From Deltaproteobacteria bacterium (GTDB lineage Bacteria > Bdellovibrionota_B > Oligoflexia > Oligoflexales > Bog-1112), in NCBI GenBank assembly GCA_947466225.1, contig CANIBL010000013.1:1-51641 (forward strand): 51,641 nucleotides of DNA, read 5' to 3'. Numbering within the stretch: the stretch's first letter is position 1; the number at the start of each line of letters is the position of its first letter. The translations under genes and the position numbers were made by a program. Of this stretch, positions 44,012 to 51,614 are shown piece after piece. The notes under the pieces are model-generated. The model worked only from the letters and a program-made list of their open reading frames with translations, was not told the origin of the DNA and searched no databases.

Positions 44012-44737
44012 GTGAGAAAAAAGACAAAATCCTTCCTGCGGCTTATGCTTTTGGTTCTTCTCAGTGTTTGTGTGGATCAAGCCACGAAGCAATGGGCCCA
44101 ACAAACTCTTGTGGTATGGCAGCATGATACGGATATTGCGCAATATCACGGCAAGCGCGACATTCTCTACACATTGGGGCAATTTTCTTCCTCGGTCGTT
44201 TCTACGGATCCACAACCGGGGTATTTGTCTTTTGGGTTTTGTTATGTGCGCAATCAAGGCGCCGCCTGGGGGGTTTTATCGGATTTGGATGAGCGCATTC
44301 GGGTGCCCTTTTTCTACTTGGTCACCTTATTTGCGATTTTTATCATTTTACATTACCTGCAAACGACACCCATCCAGCAAAAGACGGCTCGGCTAGGGTT
44401 TACGTTGGTTCTCTCCGGTGCTATCGGGAACTTTATCGATCGCGTCCGACTTGGGTATGTAATCGATTTTTTAGATGTGAATTGGGCGCTGCCTTTGCCA
44501 TGGAAAGTCGATATTGCCATGGACTGGTTTACGGGAAAGCTTGCATTTCTCAATTTGAATTTACATAGTCAAGTCTGGGCCTATGATTTCCCGAAATTTA
44601 ACTGGGCAGATTCCATGATTACCATTGGCGTCACCCTTTTATTGATTGATATGTTGATTCTAGAGGGAATTCGCAAAAAGCGCCCTTCTATGGATCATGA
44701 AGAGGAAAGTACTCATGGATCAACGGCTGTTACGTAA
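44012..44737 (+). CDS. lspA: Lipoprotein signal peptidase
   Basis: A 241-residue signal peptidase II, which cleaves prolipoproteins ahead of the lipid-modified Cys. It has four membrane segments, the VCVDQATKQWAQQ start, YVRNQGAAWGVLS (the N-x-G-x-A/S-W/F-G region), SGAIGNFIDRVRLGYVIDFL with the first catalytic Asp, and FNWADSMITIGV with the second. It is 70-80 residues longer than E. coli LspA. The extra length lies in a first periplasmic loop (residues about 28-70) and in an insertion between IDFLDVN and FNWADS. GTG start with AAAGGAC upstream. It overlaps clpC by 23 bases and follows the two lipoproteins, its potential substrates. Confidence 0.93.
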   Translation: MRKKTKSFLRLMLLVLLSVCVDQATKQWAQQTLVVWQHDTDIAQYHGKRDILYTLGQFSSSVVSTDPQPGYLSFGFCYVRNQGAAWGVLSDLDERIRVPFFYLVTLFAIFIILHYLQTTPIQQKTARLGFTLVLSGAIGNFIDRVRLGYVIDFLDVNWALPLPWKVDIAMDWFTGKLAFLNLNLHSQVWAYDFPKFNWADSMITIGVTLLLIDMLILEGIRKKRPSMDHEEESTHGSTAVT

Positions 44738-47159
44738 TGCAACGACTAAAGTAGCGGAGCTCCTCCAACAGGCCATCTCTGAATTGGCGACAGCCAATCG
44801 GGGGGTGCTCACAGTTGAAATCTTGCTTATGGAGATTTTGGAGCAGAAGGACTCCATTGCCATTAAAGTTTTCGATGATATTGGGCTAGAAACCGATAAA
44901 GTGGTGCGCTCTCTTACCGATAAAATTCTGGAACATATGGCGCAACTTCCCTCGTTGCAATCCACCCATGGCACCGGCGCTATGCGCATTTCGCAAGAAG
45001 TGCAAACCATATTTGAAGCCGCTGAAAGAGAAAGAATACGCTTAGGGGATCTCTATCTTTCCACGGTCGCCTTGTTTCTGGCCTTTTTTGATGAAGCGCT
45101 CCCAACAAAATCCTTATTAGAAGAAGAAGGCATCCTGTACGAAGCGTGTAAAACTAGCGTGGCCACGCTCCGAGGAAAATCCAAAATCACCCAAAAAGAT
45201 GGGGAAAGTCGAACCAGTTATCTTGAAGAATATACCACTGACCTTACGGCATTGGCCCGAAAAGGCGCCTTGGATCCGGTGATCGGACGAGAAAAAGAAA
45301 TCTTGCGTGTCATTGAAATCCTTTCTCGCCGAAAGAAAAACAACCCAGTTCTGATCGGAGAGCCGGGTGTAGGAAAAACCGTAATTGCAGAGGGTCTTGC
45401 GCAAAAAATTGTACAATCTGCGGTGCCGCCCCATTTGCTCAATCGTCGAATTTTGTCTTTGGAAATGGCAACCTTGCTTGCGGGTGCCAAAATGCAGGGA
45501 GAATTTGAGGAGCGATTGAAGTTTATTCGAGATGAGGTAATCGCAGCAGCTGGAGATGTGATTCTTTTCATCGATGAACTGCATACAGTGGTGGGAGCGG
45601 GGCGAAACGCAGGGGGGCTCGATGCATCCAATATGCTAAAACCTGCTTTGGCAAAAGGGGTGTTGCAGTGTTTGGGTGCCACTACGTTCAAGGAATATAA
45701 GCAATACATCGCCAGTGATCGCGCTTTAGAGCGTCGTTTTCAGGTGGTACAAGTCGCGGAACCAATGTTGCCTGATGCCATCCAAATTTTGTTTGGGTTG
45801 AAAGTGCGCTATGAACAACATCACCAGGTCGAATATACCGACAAAGCCATTGATGCAGCGGTTGTTTTGGCAGATCGCTATATTCAAGATCGATTTTTGC
45901 CTGATAAAGCCATCGATCTTCTCGATGAGGCGGGCTCGGCAAAGCGAATGAAGCTACTTGCCAATACGAGCGCCACAAGGGAATTGGAAACCAAAAAACA
46001 AGAATTTGAAAACAAAAAACAAGATGCCTTTCAAAAAAACCAATTTGAGCAGATGGCCCAGTGTCAGATGGAGCTCGCCAAAATAGAAGCCCAGCTGCAA
46101 GAAATTCATAAGCAGCATGCACAAAGTTTTGGAGAGGATGAGAAAAAAGTTTCGGAAGAAGACATTGCAGAAGTGGTAAGCAAAACCACGGGCATTCCCG
46201 TGCAAAAGGTGGTGGAGAAGGAAGCCAAGAAGCTGCACAATCTCGAAGCGGCACTGCGACAACGTGTAATTGGCCAAGAGCATGTGTTGAAAAAAGTAGC
46301 GGATGCCATTCGACGCAATCGATCGGGTCTCCGACGCGCCTCTCGTCCCATCGCATCCTTCCTTTTTCTGGGCCCAACAGGGGTAGGAAAAACTGAGCTA
46401 GCAAAAGCCATTGCCTCTCAAGTTCTGGATGATGAATCCAAAATTATTCGTCTTGATATGTCCGAGTATATGGAAAAACACTCGGTGTCTAAACTGATCG
46501 GATCTCCTCCTGGCTATGTCGGATATGGGGAAGGAGGCCAGCTTACAGAAAAAATTAAGCAGCAGCCGTATACGATTTTACTTCTGGATGAATTTGAAAA
46601 AGCCCACCCGGATGTCTATAACCTTTTGCTTTCTGTTCTCGATGAAGGGTGGCTCACCGACGGAGAAGGCAATCGGGTCAGTTTTCGCAATTGCATCGTC
46701 ATCGGAACCTCGAATTTGGGATCTCACATTCTTTCGGATCGCAAGCGACCATTGGGGATCGGTGCGCAAGAAGAAGGGTTGAGCAAAGACGAAGAGTATT
46801 CGGCTATTCTCGCTGAAGTGAAGAAATACTTGCGCCCAGAGTTTCTCAATCGGTTGGATGAAATTGTGGTATTCAATCGATTGGGGAAAGAAGAGCTCGG
46901 TATTGTGCTTACGTTGCAATTAACGGATTTGCAAACCAGAGCCAAAGAGCGTGGGCTTACAATCGAGATTGATTCTCAGGTTCATCCCTATCTATTAGCT
47001 AAAATCGATACCACCCAATATGGGGCTCGACCCATTAAGCGAGCCGTAGAGACTTATGTGGAAAACCCTGTGGCAACTGTGATTTTGGATGAAGCATTGA
47101 CAGAAGGTGCTATTATTCAGGTCAAAGTTCAAAACAACGAGATTTATGTTTCTGCTTGA
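44715..47159 (+). CDS. clpC: ClpC-like AAA+ unfoldase
   Basis: An 814-residue Hsp100 protein. It has an N-terminal Clp repeat domain, two AAA+ modules (Walker A GEPGVGKT at about 220 with Walker B ILFIDELH; Walker A GPTGVGKT at about 555 with ILLLDEFEKAHPDV), a short middle domain with a UVR-like stretch (KKQDAFQKNQFEQMAQCQME) and the C-terminal GARPIKRAVE. The short M domain suggests ClpC rather than ClpB. The ClpP-docking loop reads RKRPLGIGAQ, a variant of the usual (L/I/V)-G-(F/L), so partnership with ClpP needs testing. The start at ATG 44715 has GAGGAAAG; it overlaps lspA by 23 bases. No clpS is visible. Confidence 0.88.
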   Translation: MDQRLLRNATTKVAELLQQAISELATANRGVLTVEILLMEILEQKDSIAIKVFDDIGLETDKVVRSLTDKILEHMAQLPSLQSTHGTGAMRISQEVQTIFEAAERERIRLGDLYLSTVALFLAFFDEALPTKSLLEEEGILYEACKTSVATLRGKSKITQKDGESRTSYLEEYTTDLTALARKGALDPVIGREKEILRVIEILSRRKKNNPVLIGEPGVGKTVIAEGLAQKIVQSAVPPHLLNRRILSLEMATLLAGAKMQGEFEERLKFIRDEVIAAAGDVILFIDELHTVVGAGRNAGGLDASNMLKPALAKGVLQCLGATTFKEYKQYIASDRALERRFQVVQVAEPMLPDAIQILFGLKVRYEQHHQVEYTDKAIDAAVVLADRYIQDRFLPDKAIDLLDEAGSAKRMKLLANTSATRELETKKQEFENKKQDAFQKNQFEQMAQCQMELAKIEAQLQEIHKQHAQSFGEDEKKVSEEDIAEVVSKTTGIPVQKVVEKEAKKLHNLEAALRQRVIGQEHVLKKVADAIRRNRSGLRRASRPIASFLFLGPTGVGKTELAKAIASQVLDDESKIIRLDMSEYMEKHSVSKLIGSPPGYVGYGEGGQLTEKIKQQPYTILLLDEFEKAHPDVYNLLLSVLDEGWLTDGEGNRVSFRNCIVIGTSNLGSHILSDRKRPLGIGAQEEGLSKDEEYSAILAEVKKYLRPEFLNRLDEIVVFNRLGKEELGIVLTLQLTDLQTRAKERGLTIEIDSQVHPYLLAKIDTTQYGARPIKRAVETYVENPVATVILDEALTEGAIIQVKVQNNEIYVSA

Positions 47160-47236
47160 ATCCCAACCTAAAATTCGCTATACCCCGTCGATCGCAGAAC
47201 TTTCCTTTTGTACGCCTCCAATGAAGAGTTTGCACC

Positions 47237-48178
47237 ATGTTGAAATTTGAAACGATTTCTTATGAAGCGTTGTTTGGGCCTACTCCACAAGCGGAGGCGC
47301 TTCAACGATTGCGAACCTCTCTTTTGGAAAGCGGTATTGTCGGCATTCGATTTGTACCGGGGTTTGAGGAAAAAGTAGCTGCGTTTATCGAAGCAGCGCG
47401 TACTTTTTCGGCGTTACCGATAGAAGTAAAAAGTCAGTATGCCCCCCAGCGAGATTCGGGAGATGTGTTAGGTTTTGAACTTGGAGCCGAAAAATACGAC
47501 GACCAACTTCCGGATGATAAAAAAGCGTCCTACTACGCATTTGTTCCCAATATTCCCAAAAACAAATGGCCCCAAGAGGTGAATCTTCAAACACCCTATG
47601 TAGAGTTGGGTACAGTCATTGCAGACACAGCTCGAAAAATTTTGCATCTCATTGGGTTAAATGAAGAAATTGGACTCGATTTGGATAAATTGGAGTTTCT
47701 AGGGCGTATGCTGCACTACCAAAAGATTGGAGACACTACCAATGGTAATCCCAATTGGGCGGGGGCTCATTACGATCATGGGGTATTTACCGGCCTTTTG
47801 CCCGCTTTTTACTTTGAAGAAGGCAAGCTTGTACCGGAGCCAGAAGAAGCGGGCCTTTTTATACGTCCACCTCGCGGCAAAACGTTCCATAAGGTTTGTG
47901 CCAAGGATACCAGCCTCTTGCTCTTTCAGGTGGGAGAGTTTGGCCAGCTTTTAAGCCATGATCGCATTCAAGCGACGGAACATGTAGTGAAAAAATCTCT
48001 TGGTGGTATCGAACGGTTTACGATGGCGCTCTTTGTGGATGCAAAACCAGATACTCGCTGTACATCTATCTCTACGTTGGCTCAAGATGGCCGCTACGCT
48101 GACAATCGAGCTCAAGATGGTAGCATTACGTATCAGCAATGGGGAGAGGCCTCCTTCGCTCGATACTTGGTGAAGTAA
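47237..48178 (+). CDS. Isopenicillin-N-synthase-family 2OG-Fe(II) oxygenase
   Basis: A 313-residue enzyme of the 2-oxoglutarate/Fe(II) dioxygenase superfamily (DIOX_N start, then the jelly-roll 2OG-FeII_Oxy domain). The iron triad is visible as HYDHG (AHYDHGVFTGLLP) and the distal His in IQATEHVVKK, with the 2OG-binding Arg in IERFTMALFV. The N-terminal part has the family's FVPGFEEKVAAFIEAARTFSALP. Substrate unknown. The gene stands between clpC and an HTH protein, with 77 bases and no obvious operon link upstream. Start ATG 47237; a weak AAGAG site. Confidence 0.8.
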   Translation: MLKFETISYEALFGPTPQAEALQRLRTSLLESGIVGIRFVPGFEEKVAAFIEAARTFSALPIEVKSQYAPQRDSGDVLGFELGAEKYDDQLPDDKKASYYAFVPNIPKNKWPQEVNLQTPYVELGTVIADTARKILHLIGLNEEIGLDLDKLEFLGRMLHYQKIGDTTNGNPNWAGAHYDHGVFTGLLPAFYFEEGKLVPEPEEAGLFIRPPRGKTFHKVCAKDTSLLLFQVGEFGQLLSHDRIQATEHVVKKSLGGIERFTMALFVDAKPDTRCTSISTLAQDGRYADNRAQDGSITYQQWGEASFARYLVK

Positions 48179-48234
48179 GGCGGCAGTTCTTGCCCACCTC
48201 AACAGAGAGGCAAGACTGCTACACTGGAAAGTAT

Positions 48235-48753
48235 ATGAAGGAATGGCTTTCCATCGTCGAGTACGCGCGACACTATCAAGTCTCTGACATGACAGTACGC
48301 CGCCGCATCAAAACCGGTCGGTTACAGGCTGTTCTTCGAGAGGGTAAGTACTACATTCCCGCTTCCCGCATGCGAGATTTTGCTTCGCCCCCGCCTCAAG
48401 AATCCCACTTTCATCAACCGCCGCCTATTTCGCCCCCCCGTCCTGTGCAGTCCTTTTTTCCTCCTGCTCAACCCCAGCCCCAGGCAGTAGCTGCACGATC
48501 AGAGGCCACTGCCACGAAAACCCAAGAGTGGTTTCTTCTCTGTCGCGAAATCCTAGTTAAATTGGCGGAGAAAGAGAAGTGGCTCGAAAAGCATATCGCA
48601 CTTAAAGAGAAGGCCCATGAAGCCACTGTTGCTCAGTTGCAAGTCGAGGGTCAAGCGCGAGAGGCTCACATCCGGCAACTGGAGCAGAAGGTTCAAGATT
48701 TACAGGTTTTTATCCAGCTTCTCGATGAAAACAAAAGCACGCTTCGCAAATAA
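48235..48753 (+). CDS. MerR/excisionase-like HTH protein with Pro-rich linker and coiled coil
   Basis: A 172-residue protein. The first 50 residues are a winged helix-turn-helix of the excisionase/MerR type (LSIVEYARHYQVSDMTVRRR, IKTGRLQAVLREGKYYIPAS). A Pro/Gln-rich linker (about 52-90) leads to a long coiled coil (about 100-170: EKEKWLEKHIALKEKAHEATVAQ, VEGQAREAHIRQLEQKVQDLQ). Such proteins often act as DNA-binding nucleoid or polarity factors; here the role is unknown. The ATG at 48235 has a weak ribosome site (GGAAAG). The longer in-frame start upstream overlaps the oxygenase gene. Confidence 0.7.
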   Translation: MKEWLSIVEYARHYQVSDMTVRRRIKTGRLQAVLREGKYYIPASRMRDFASPPPQESHFHQPPPISPPRPVQSFFPPAQPQPQAVAARSEATATKTQEWFLLCREILVKLAEKEKWLEKHIALKEKAHEATVAQLQVEGQAREAHIRQLEQKVQDLQVFIQLLDENKSTLRK

Positions 48754-48825
48754 AAAATTCTTACCTCATGTGGGTTTTCCTGTTGGAAAAGATAGGAAGG
48801 ATACGTCTCCTCCAAAAGTAGATTG

Positions 48826-49131
48826 CTACTTACTCACATAAAACTCTTCAAACAACGACCAGCAGTGTTCATCCGTGGAGTAGAAGGAGAGCACGATGCG
48901 CTTATCCGTCCAGTCTTTATATGTAGCGGTATTGTAGGTGTAGTAACGTAAGGTAAGAGATCCCATTTTTCCGCTAACCAAATTGTTTGGTACTGGCATA
49001 AATTCATCGAGATAGTAGCATTCTTGGGGGGAGTTTTTGAGGAAGGGCAATAACACCCCCTCATCCCCGCTGTGAAATAGCGTTTGGCAGGCCGGTATCG
49101 CGCTGAAAAGAAAAACTGCGAGCCATTTCAT
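48826..49131 (-). CDS. Small lipoprotein
   Basis: A 101-residue protein with a lipoprotein signal (MKWLAVFLFSAIPAC, Cys at residue 15). The mature part is polar with one more Cys pair (ECYYLDEFM, EHCWSLFEEF) and predicted beta strands (LTLRYYTYNTATYKDW). No family recognised. A TATAAT on the minus strand ends 4 bases before the ATG at 49131, which may be a chance -10. It converges with the HTH gene, 72 bases from stop to stop, and is divergent from ubiA. Confidence 0.6.
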   Translation of the reverse strand: MKWLAVFLFSAIPACQTLFHSGDEGVLLPFLKNSPQECYYLDEFMPVPNNLVSGKMGSLTLRYYTYNTATYKDWTDKRIVLSFYSTDEHCWSLFEEFYVSK

Positions 49132-49215
49132 TTTATTATACACCTGTTGGCTACCCCCGATTGCTTCTCTTGTTATCGGTATAACCCAAAAAATCTTGAC
49201 CTGGGATGTTCAAAT

Positions 49216-50094
49216 ATGGAAATAGCCAAACAAGTTAAGGTGATTGCAGCGGATATTGCGCTATCTCACACTCTCTTTGCCTTGCCTTTTGCTTTTTCTG
49301 GGCTCTTATTGGGCGGACTTTCACCACTTTCTTTTTCTCCTTTGATTCTTGCCAAATTTCTCTTGTGCATGGTCACTGCACGTTCGTTTGCTATGGGGAT
49401 GAATCGATGGCTGGATCACACCCTCGATGTCCAAAATCCCCGTACCCAGGCGCGTGCGATTCCAGCCCAAAAGTTACGACCGACTCAGATGTTGACCTGG
49501 AGCTGCCTCTTTGGGCTGGGATTTATTCTAGGGGCTTGCTGGTGTAATTCCACAGCTGGACTTTGCAGTCCAGCTGTGTTGGCGATTTTAGCCGGGTATT
49601 CCCTGATGAAGAGATATACCTGGGGGACCCATTGGTACCTGGGGGGATGTTTAGGGCTGGCACCGATCGCAGCCAATATTGCCATCCAAGGGCATGCGGC
49701 TAGTGTGGTCTTGTTGCTGGGTATCGCGATCATGATGTGGACCGCAGGCTTTGATATTCTCTATGCCACCCAAGATGTTGCCTTCGATCGACAGATGCGT
49801 CTTTACAGTGTGCCGGCTCGTTTCGGGCTTGCCTCCGCATGGAAAATCAGCGCCGGGTGTTTTACCGTCATGATTCTTCTTTTGTTTATGATCGGAAAAA
49901 ATATGCACCTCGGTACGCTGTATCAGCTAGGTATAGTCGGTGTTGGCTCGATGCTTGTCTATGAATTGGGGTTGGTTCGTTCGCTGTTGCAAGAGAGGCC
50001 GTCGCCCCAGCTAAACCGGGCATTTTTTACCATGAATGGTTGGGTAAGCGTAGGATTCTATATTATTTTGCAACTCGAAGTTATACTCAAATGA
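49216..50094 (+). CDS. ubiA: UbiA-family prenyltransferase (4-hydroxybenzoate type)
   Basis: A 292-residue polytopic membrane enzyme of the UbiA superfamily, which prenylates aromatic rings for quinone synthesis (or related lipids). The first Asp-rich motif is NRWLDHTLDVQNPRTQARAIP (N-x-x-x-D-x-x-x-D), the second is FDILYATQDVAFDRQMRLYSVP (D-x-x-Q/E-D-x-x-x-D). Between and after are about eight membrane segments. The position-specific Arg/Pro after motif 1 (ARAIP) is the 4-hydroxybenzoate/1,4-dihydroxynaphthoate group pattern; the sequence does not distinguish UbiA from MenA or MqnP. Start at the ATG at 49216; a weak GGGATG site precedes it. 30 bases before a lipoprotein gene. Confidence 0.85.
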   Translation: MEIAKQVKVIAADIALSHTLFALPFAFSGLLLGGLSPLSFSPLILAKFLLCMVTARSFAMGMNRWLDHTLDVQNPRTQARAIPAQKLRPTQMLTWSCLFGLGFILGACWCNSTAGLCSPAVLAILAGYSLMKRYTWGTHWYLGGCLGLAPIAANIAIQGHAASVVLLLGIAIMMWTAGFDILYATQDVAFDRQMRLYSVPARFGLASAWKISAGCFTVMILLLFMIGKNMHLGTLYQLGIVGVGSMLVYELGLVRSLLQERPSPQLNRAFFTMNGWVSVGFYIILQLEVILK

Positions 50095-50124
50095 AAAGAA
50101 TCATTTTTATGTGGAGGGAAATTC

Positions 50125-50832
50125 GTGGGGAAAATATGCTATATTCTTCTCTTCTTCTGCGGGCTGTATTCTTGTAAAAAGACCTCAGCAATTGAGCCAA
50201 CTCTAAATTGGACGAGTTACAATGCTTCTACCTTGATTTTCCTTGTTCCAGGAAATGATGTAGATCCAAGCGCCAGTAAGGAGAAACTTGCTGTATATTT
50301 TTCTGCATATCAGAATCAAATGAATGCAGGGGCTCTTTATGTGTCAGCGGTAGCTGGGGTACAAAATCAGGGGAACGCAGCAAAAGTTGCGCAACAAACT
50401 CGTACAGCTAAAGGTGCTTTGGATAAAGTGAAAGTGTTGAAGGATCCTCCACTTGTCCAGAATGATGCCCTTCAGGCTCAAACAGTAGGAGATGCGACCC
50501 TCGATCCAGCTCCCTCCTCTACTACACAACATCATGTACTGGCTGTACCTTATACTCCAGCCCTCACAACCCGAAAAAGTATACAACTAGCTAAGGGTGA
50601 AGAAATTTTTGCTATTTCGGCAGCGGAATGTGAAAAGTTGGGCATTGCCTTACAGATCCCCGGGCAAAGCGTTCCGATGTCGATAGCAGCGCTGTTACGG
50701 CTGCCGACAGAGGCCGTAGAGAAAATTTCGCAACAGGGTCTGTGGCTGTTGAGGGTAGATCGCAACATGCCTTCTGTACAATACCCATTGATTCGAGTGG
50801 AAGCGAGAGGTGGCACAACTATCGTGCAGTAG
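50125..50832 (+). CDS. Small lipoprotein of unknown function
   Basis: A 235-residue exported protein with a lipoprotein signal (MGKICYILLFFCGLYSC, Cys at residue 17). The mature part is Ala/Gln/Thr-rich with a low-complexity middle (AAKVAQQTRTAKGALDKVKV) and a C-terminal part with LRVDRNMPSVQYPLIRVEAR. It resembles the two lipoproteins at 41190 and 42761 only in type, not by recognisable sequence. The GTG start is behind TGGAGGGAAA. No known domain. Follows ubiA by 30 bases. Confidence 0.6.
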   Translation: MGKICYILLFFCGLYSCKKTSAIEPTLNWTSYNASTLIFLVPGNDVDPSASKEKLAVYFSAYQNQMNAGALYVSAVAGVQNQGNAAKVAQQTRTAKGALDKVKVLKDPPLVQNDALQAQTVGDATLDPAPSSTTQHHVLAVPYTPALTTRKSIQLAKGEEIFAISAAECEKLGIALQIPGQSVPMSIAALLRLPTEAVEKISQQGLWLLRVDRNMPSVQYPLIRVEARGGTTIVQ

Positions 50833-50880
50833 GCAAATCTCTCTCTTTCCCATCACGTCATTTTTCGACATCATGAAACT

Positions 50881-51342
50881 ATGTCGAACACGGTATGGCG
50901 TTTACTAAAACCCGGATCAGAATCTCTGCAATCTCAAGAAGGGCGTGCCTTTAGCTCTCTGTCTGAGTTGGTTGAAGCCATGAAAAGTGAGCAAACTTTG
51001 CCTACTTGGATCGTGCTTTCACCAGAGGCATTGATTGCACACTCCTCAACAGAACCTATTCGTTACAAAGAAATTTGTTTTGATCCCGATCGTTTGGAGG
51101 TAGAAATTTTTTCCGAAGAAACGCGCTGCACCCTATCCTTCAAAGAAGGACAACTCTTGAAGAAGCTACTCTCTGCAGCAGGTACCTGTGTATCTCGGTC
51201 GGAACTTTATACCCTGCTGTGGGGTACAGTAAAAGTGTCTGCTCGGACTTTGGACAGCCATGTCTCGCGATTGCGCGCCAAACTAGAAGGCGCTCAGATC
51301 GAAATTCTTACCGTATACGGAGATGGATATTTGCTGCGCTGA
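50881..51342 (+). CDS. Orphan OmpR/PhoB-type winged-helix DNA-binding protein
   Basis: A 153-residue protein. The C-terminal 85 residues are an OmpR/PhoB-type effector domain: LSFKEGQLLKKLLSAAGTCVSRSELYTLLWG, VSARTLDSHVSRLRAKLEG, and the wing ILTVYGDGYLLR. The N-terminal 65 residues lack the phospho-acceptor Asp pocket of a receiver domain, so this is not a normal response regulator. It may be a stand-alone transcription factor controlled in another way. No histidine kinase is nearby. The start codon ATG has no strong ribosome site. 48 bases after the lipoprotein gene. Confidence 0.75.
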   Translation: MSNTVWRLLKPGSESLQSQEGRAFSSLSELVEAMKSEQTLPTWIVLSPEALIAHSSTEPIRYKEICFDPDRLEVEIFSEETRCTLSFKEGQLLKKLLSAAGTCVSRSELYTLLWGTVKVSARTLDSHVSRLRAKLEGAQIEILTVYGDGYLLR

Positions 51343-51373
51343 GAACTTCTCTGAAAAAGAGTAATTTTTAGTT

Positions 51374-51432
51374 CGTCATCCCCCTCGATCGAGGGAGATG
51401 CCCATACGGCCGAGGCGGCCTGGGCATGACGG
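51374..51432. repeat. Palindromic intergenic repeat (CGTCAT...ATGACG family)
   Basis: A complete 59-base copy: CGTCATCCCCCTCGATCGAG, then GGAGATGCCCATACGGCCGA and GGCGGCCTGGGCATGACGG. Ends CGTCAT and ATGACG are inverted, and internal CTCGATCGAG is a 10-base palindrome. It directly precedes the right-hand copy of the long inverted repeat. Confidence 0.85.
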
Positions 51433-51433
51433 A

Positions 51434-51568
51434 CAATGCTGTTCGGTTAAGAAGCAAAGCTTTGCGGGACAAGGGACTTGGTAATTTTTGGGTATGGGAC
51501 AAATTTTGGCTGTTGATCGAAAGTCGCTTTTAGACGCTTTTTCAGGTTATGACGATAAACAAGAATTT
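51434..51568. repeat. Right copy of the long inverted repeat shared with the left end
   Basis: Two blocks, 51434-51480 and 51548-51568, match 135-181 and 46-66 in reverse complement; the DNA between is similar in length (about 67 bases) but little conserved. The adjacent CGTCAT/ATGACG element is part of the composite at both ends (complete here, a stub on the left). The remaining bases to the window end contain no gene. Confidence 0.7.
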
Positions 51569-51614
51569 CGGACAGCCCATGAAAGCCTTTGGTAACATCG
51601 ATAACGGAAATATC

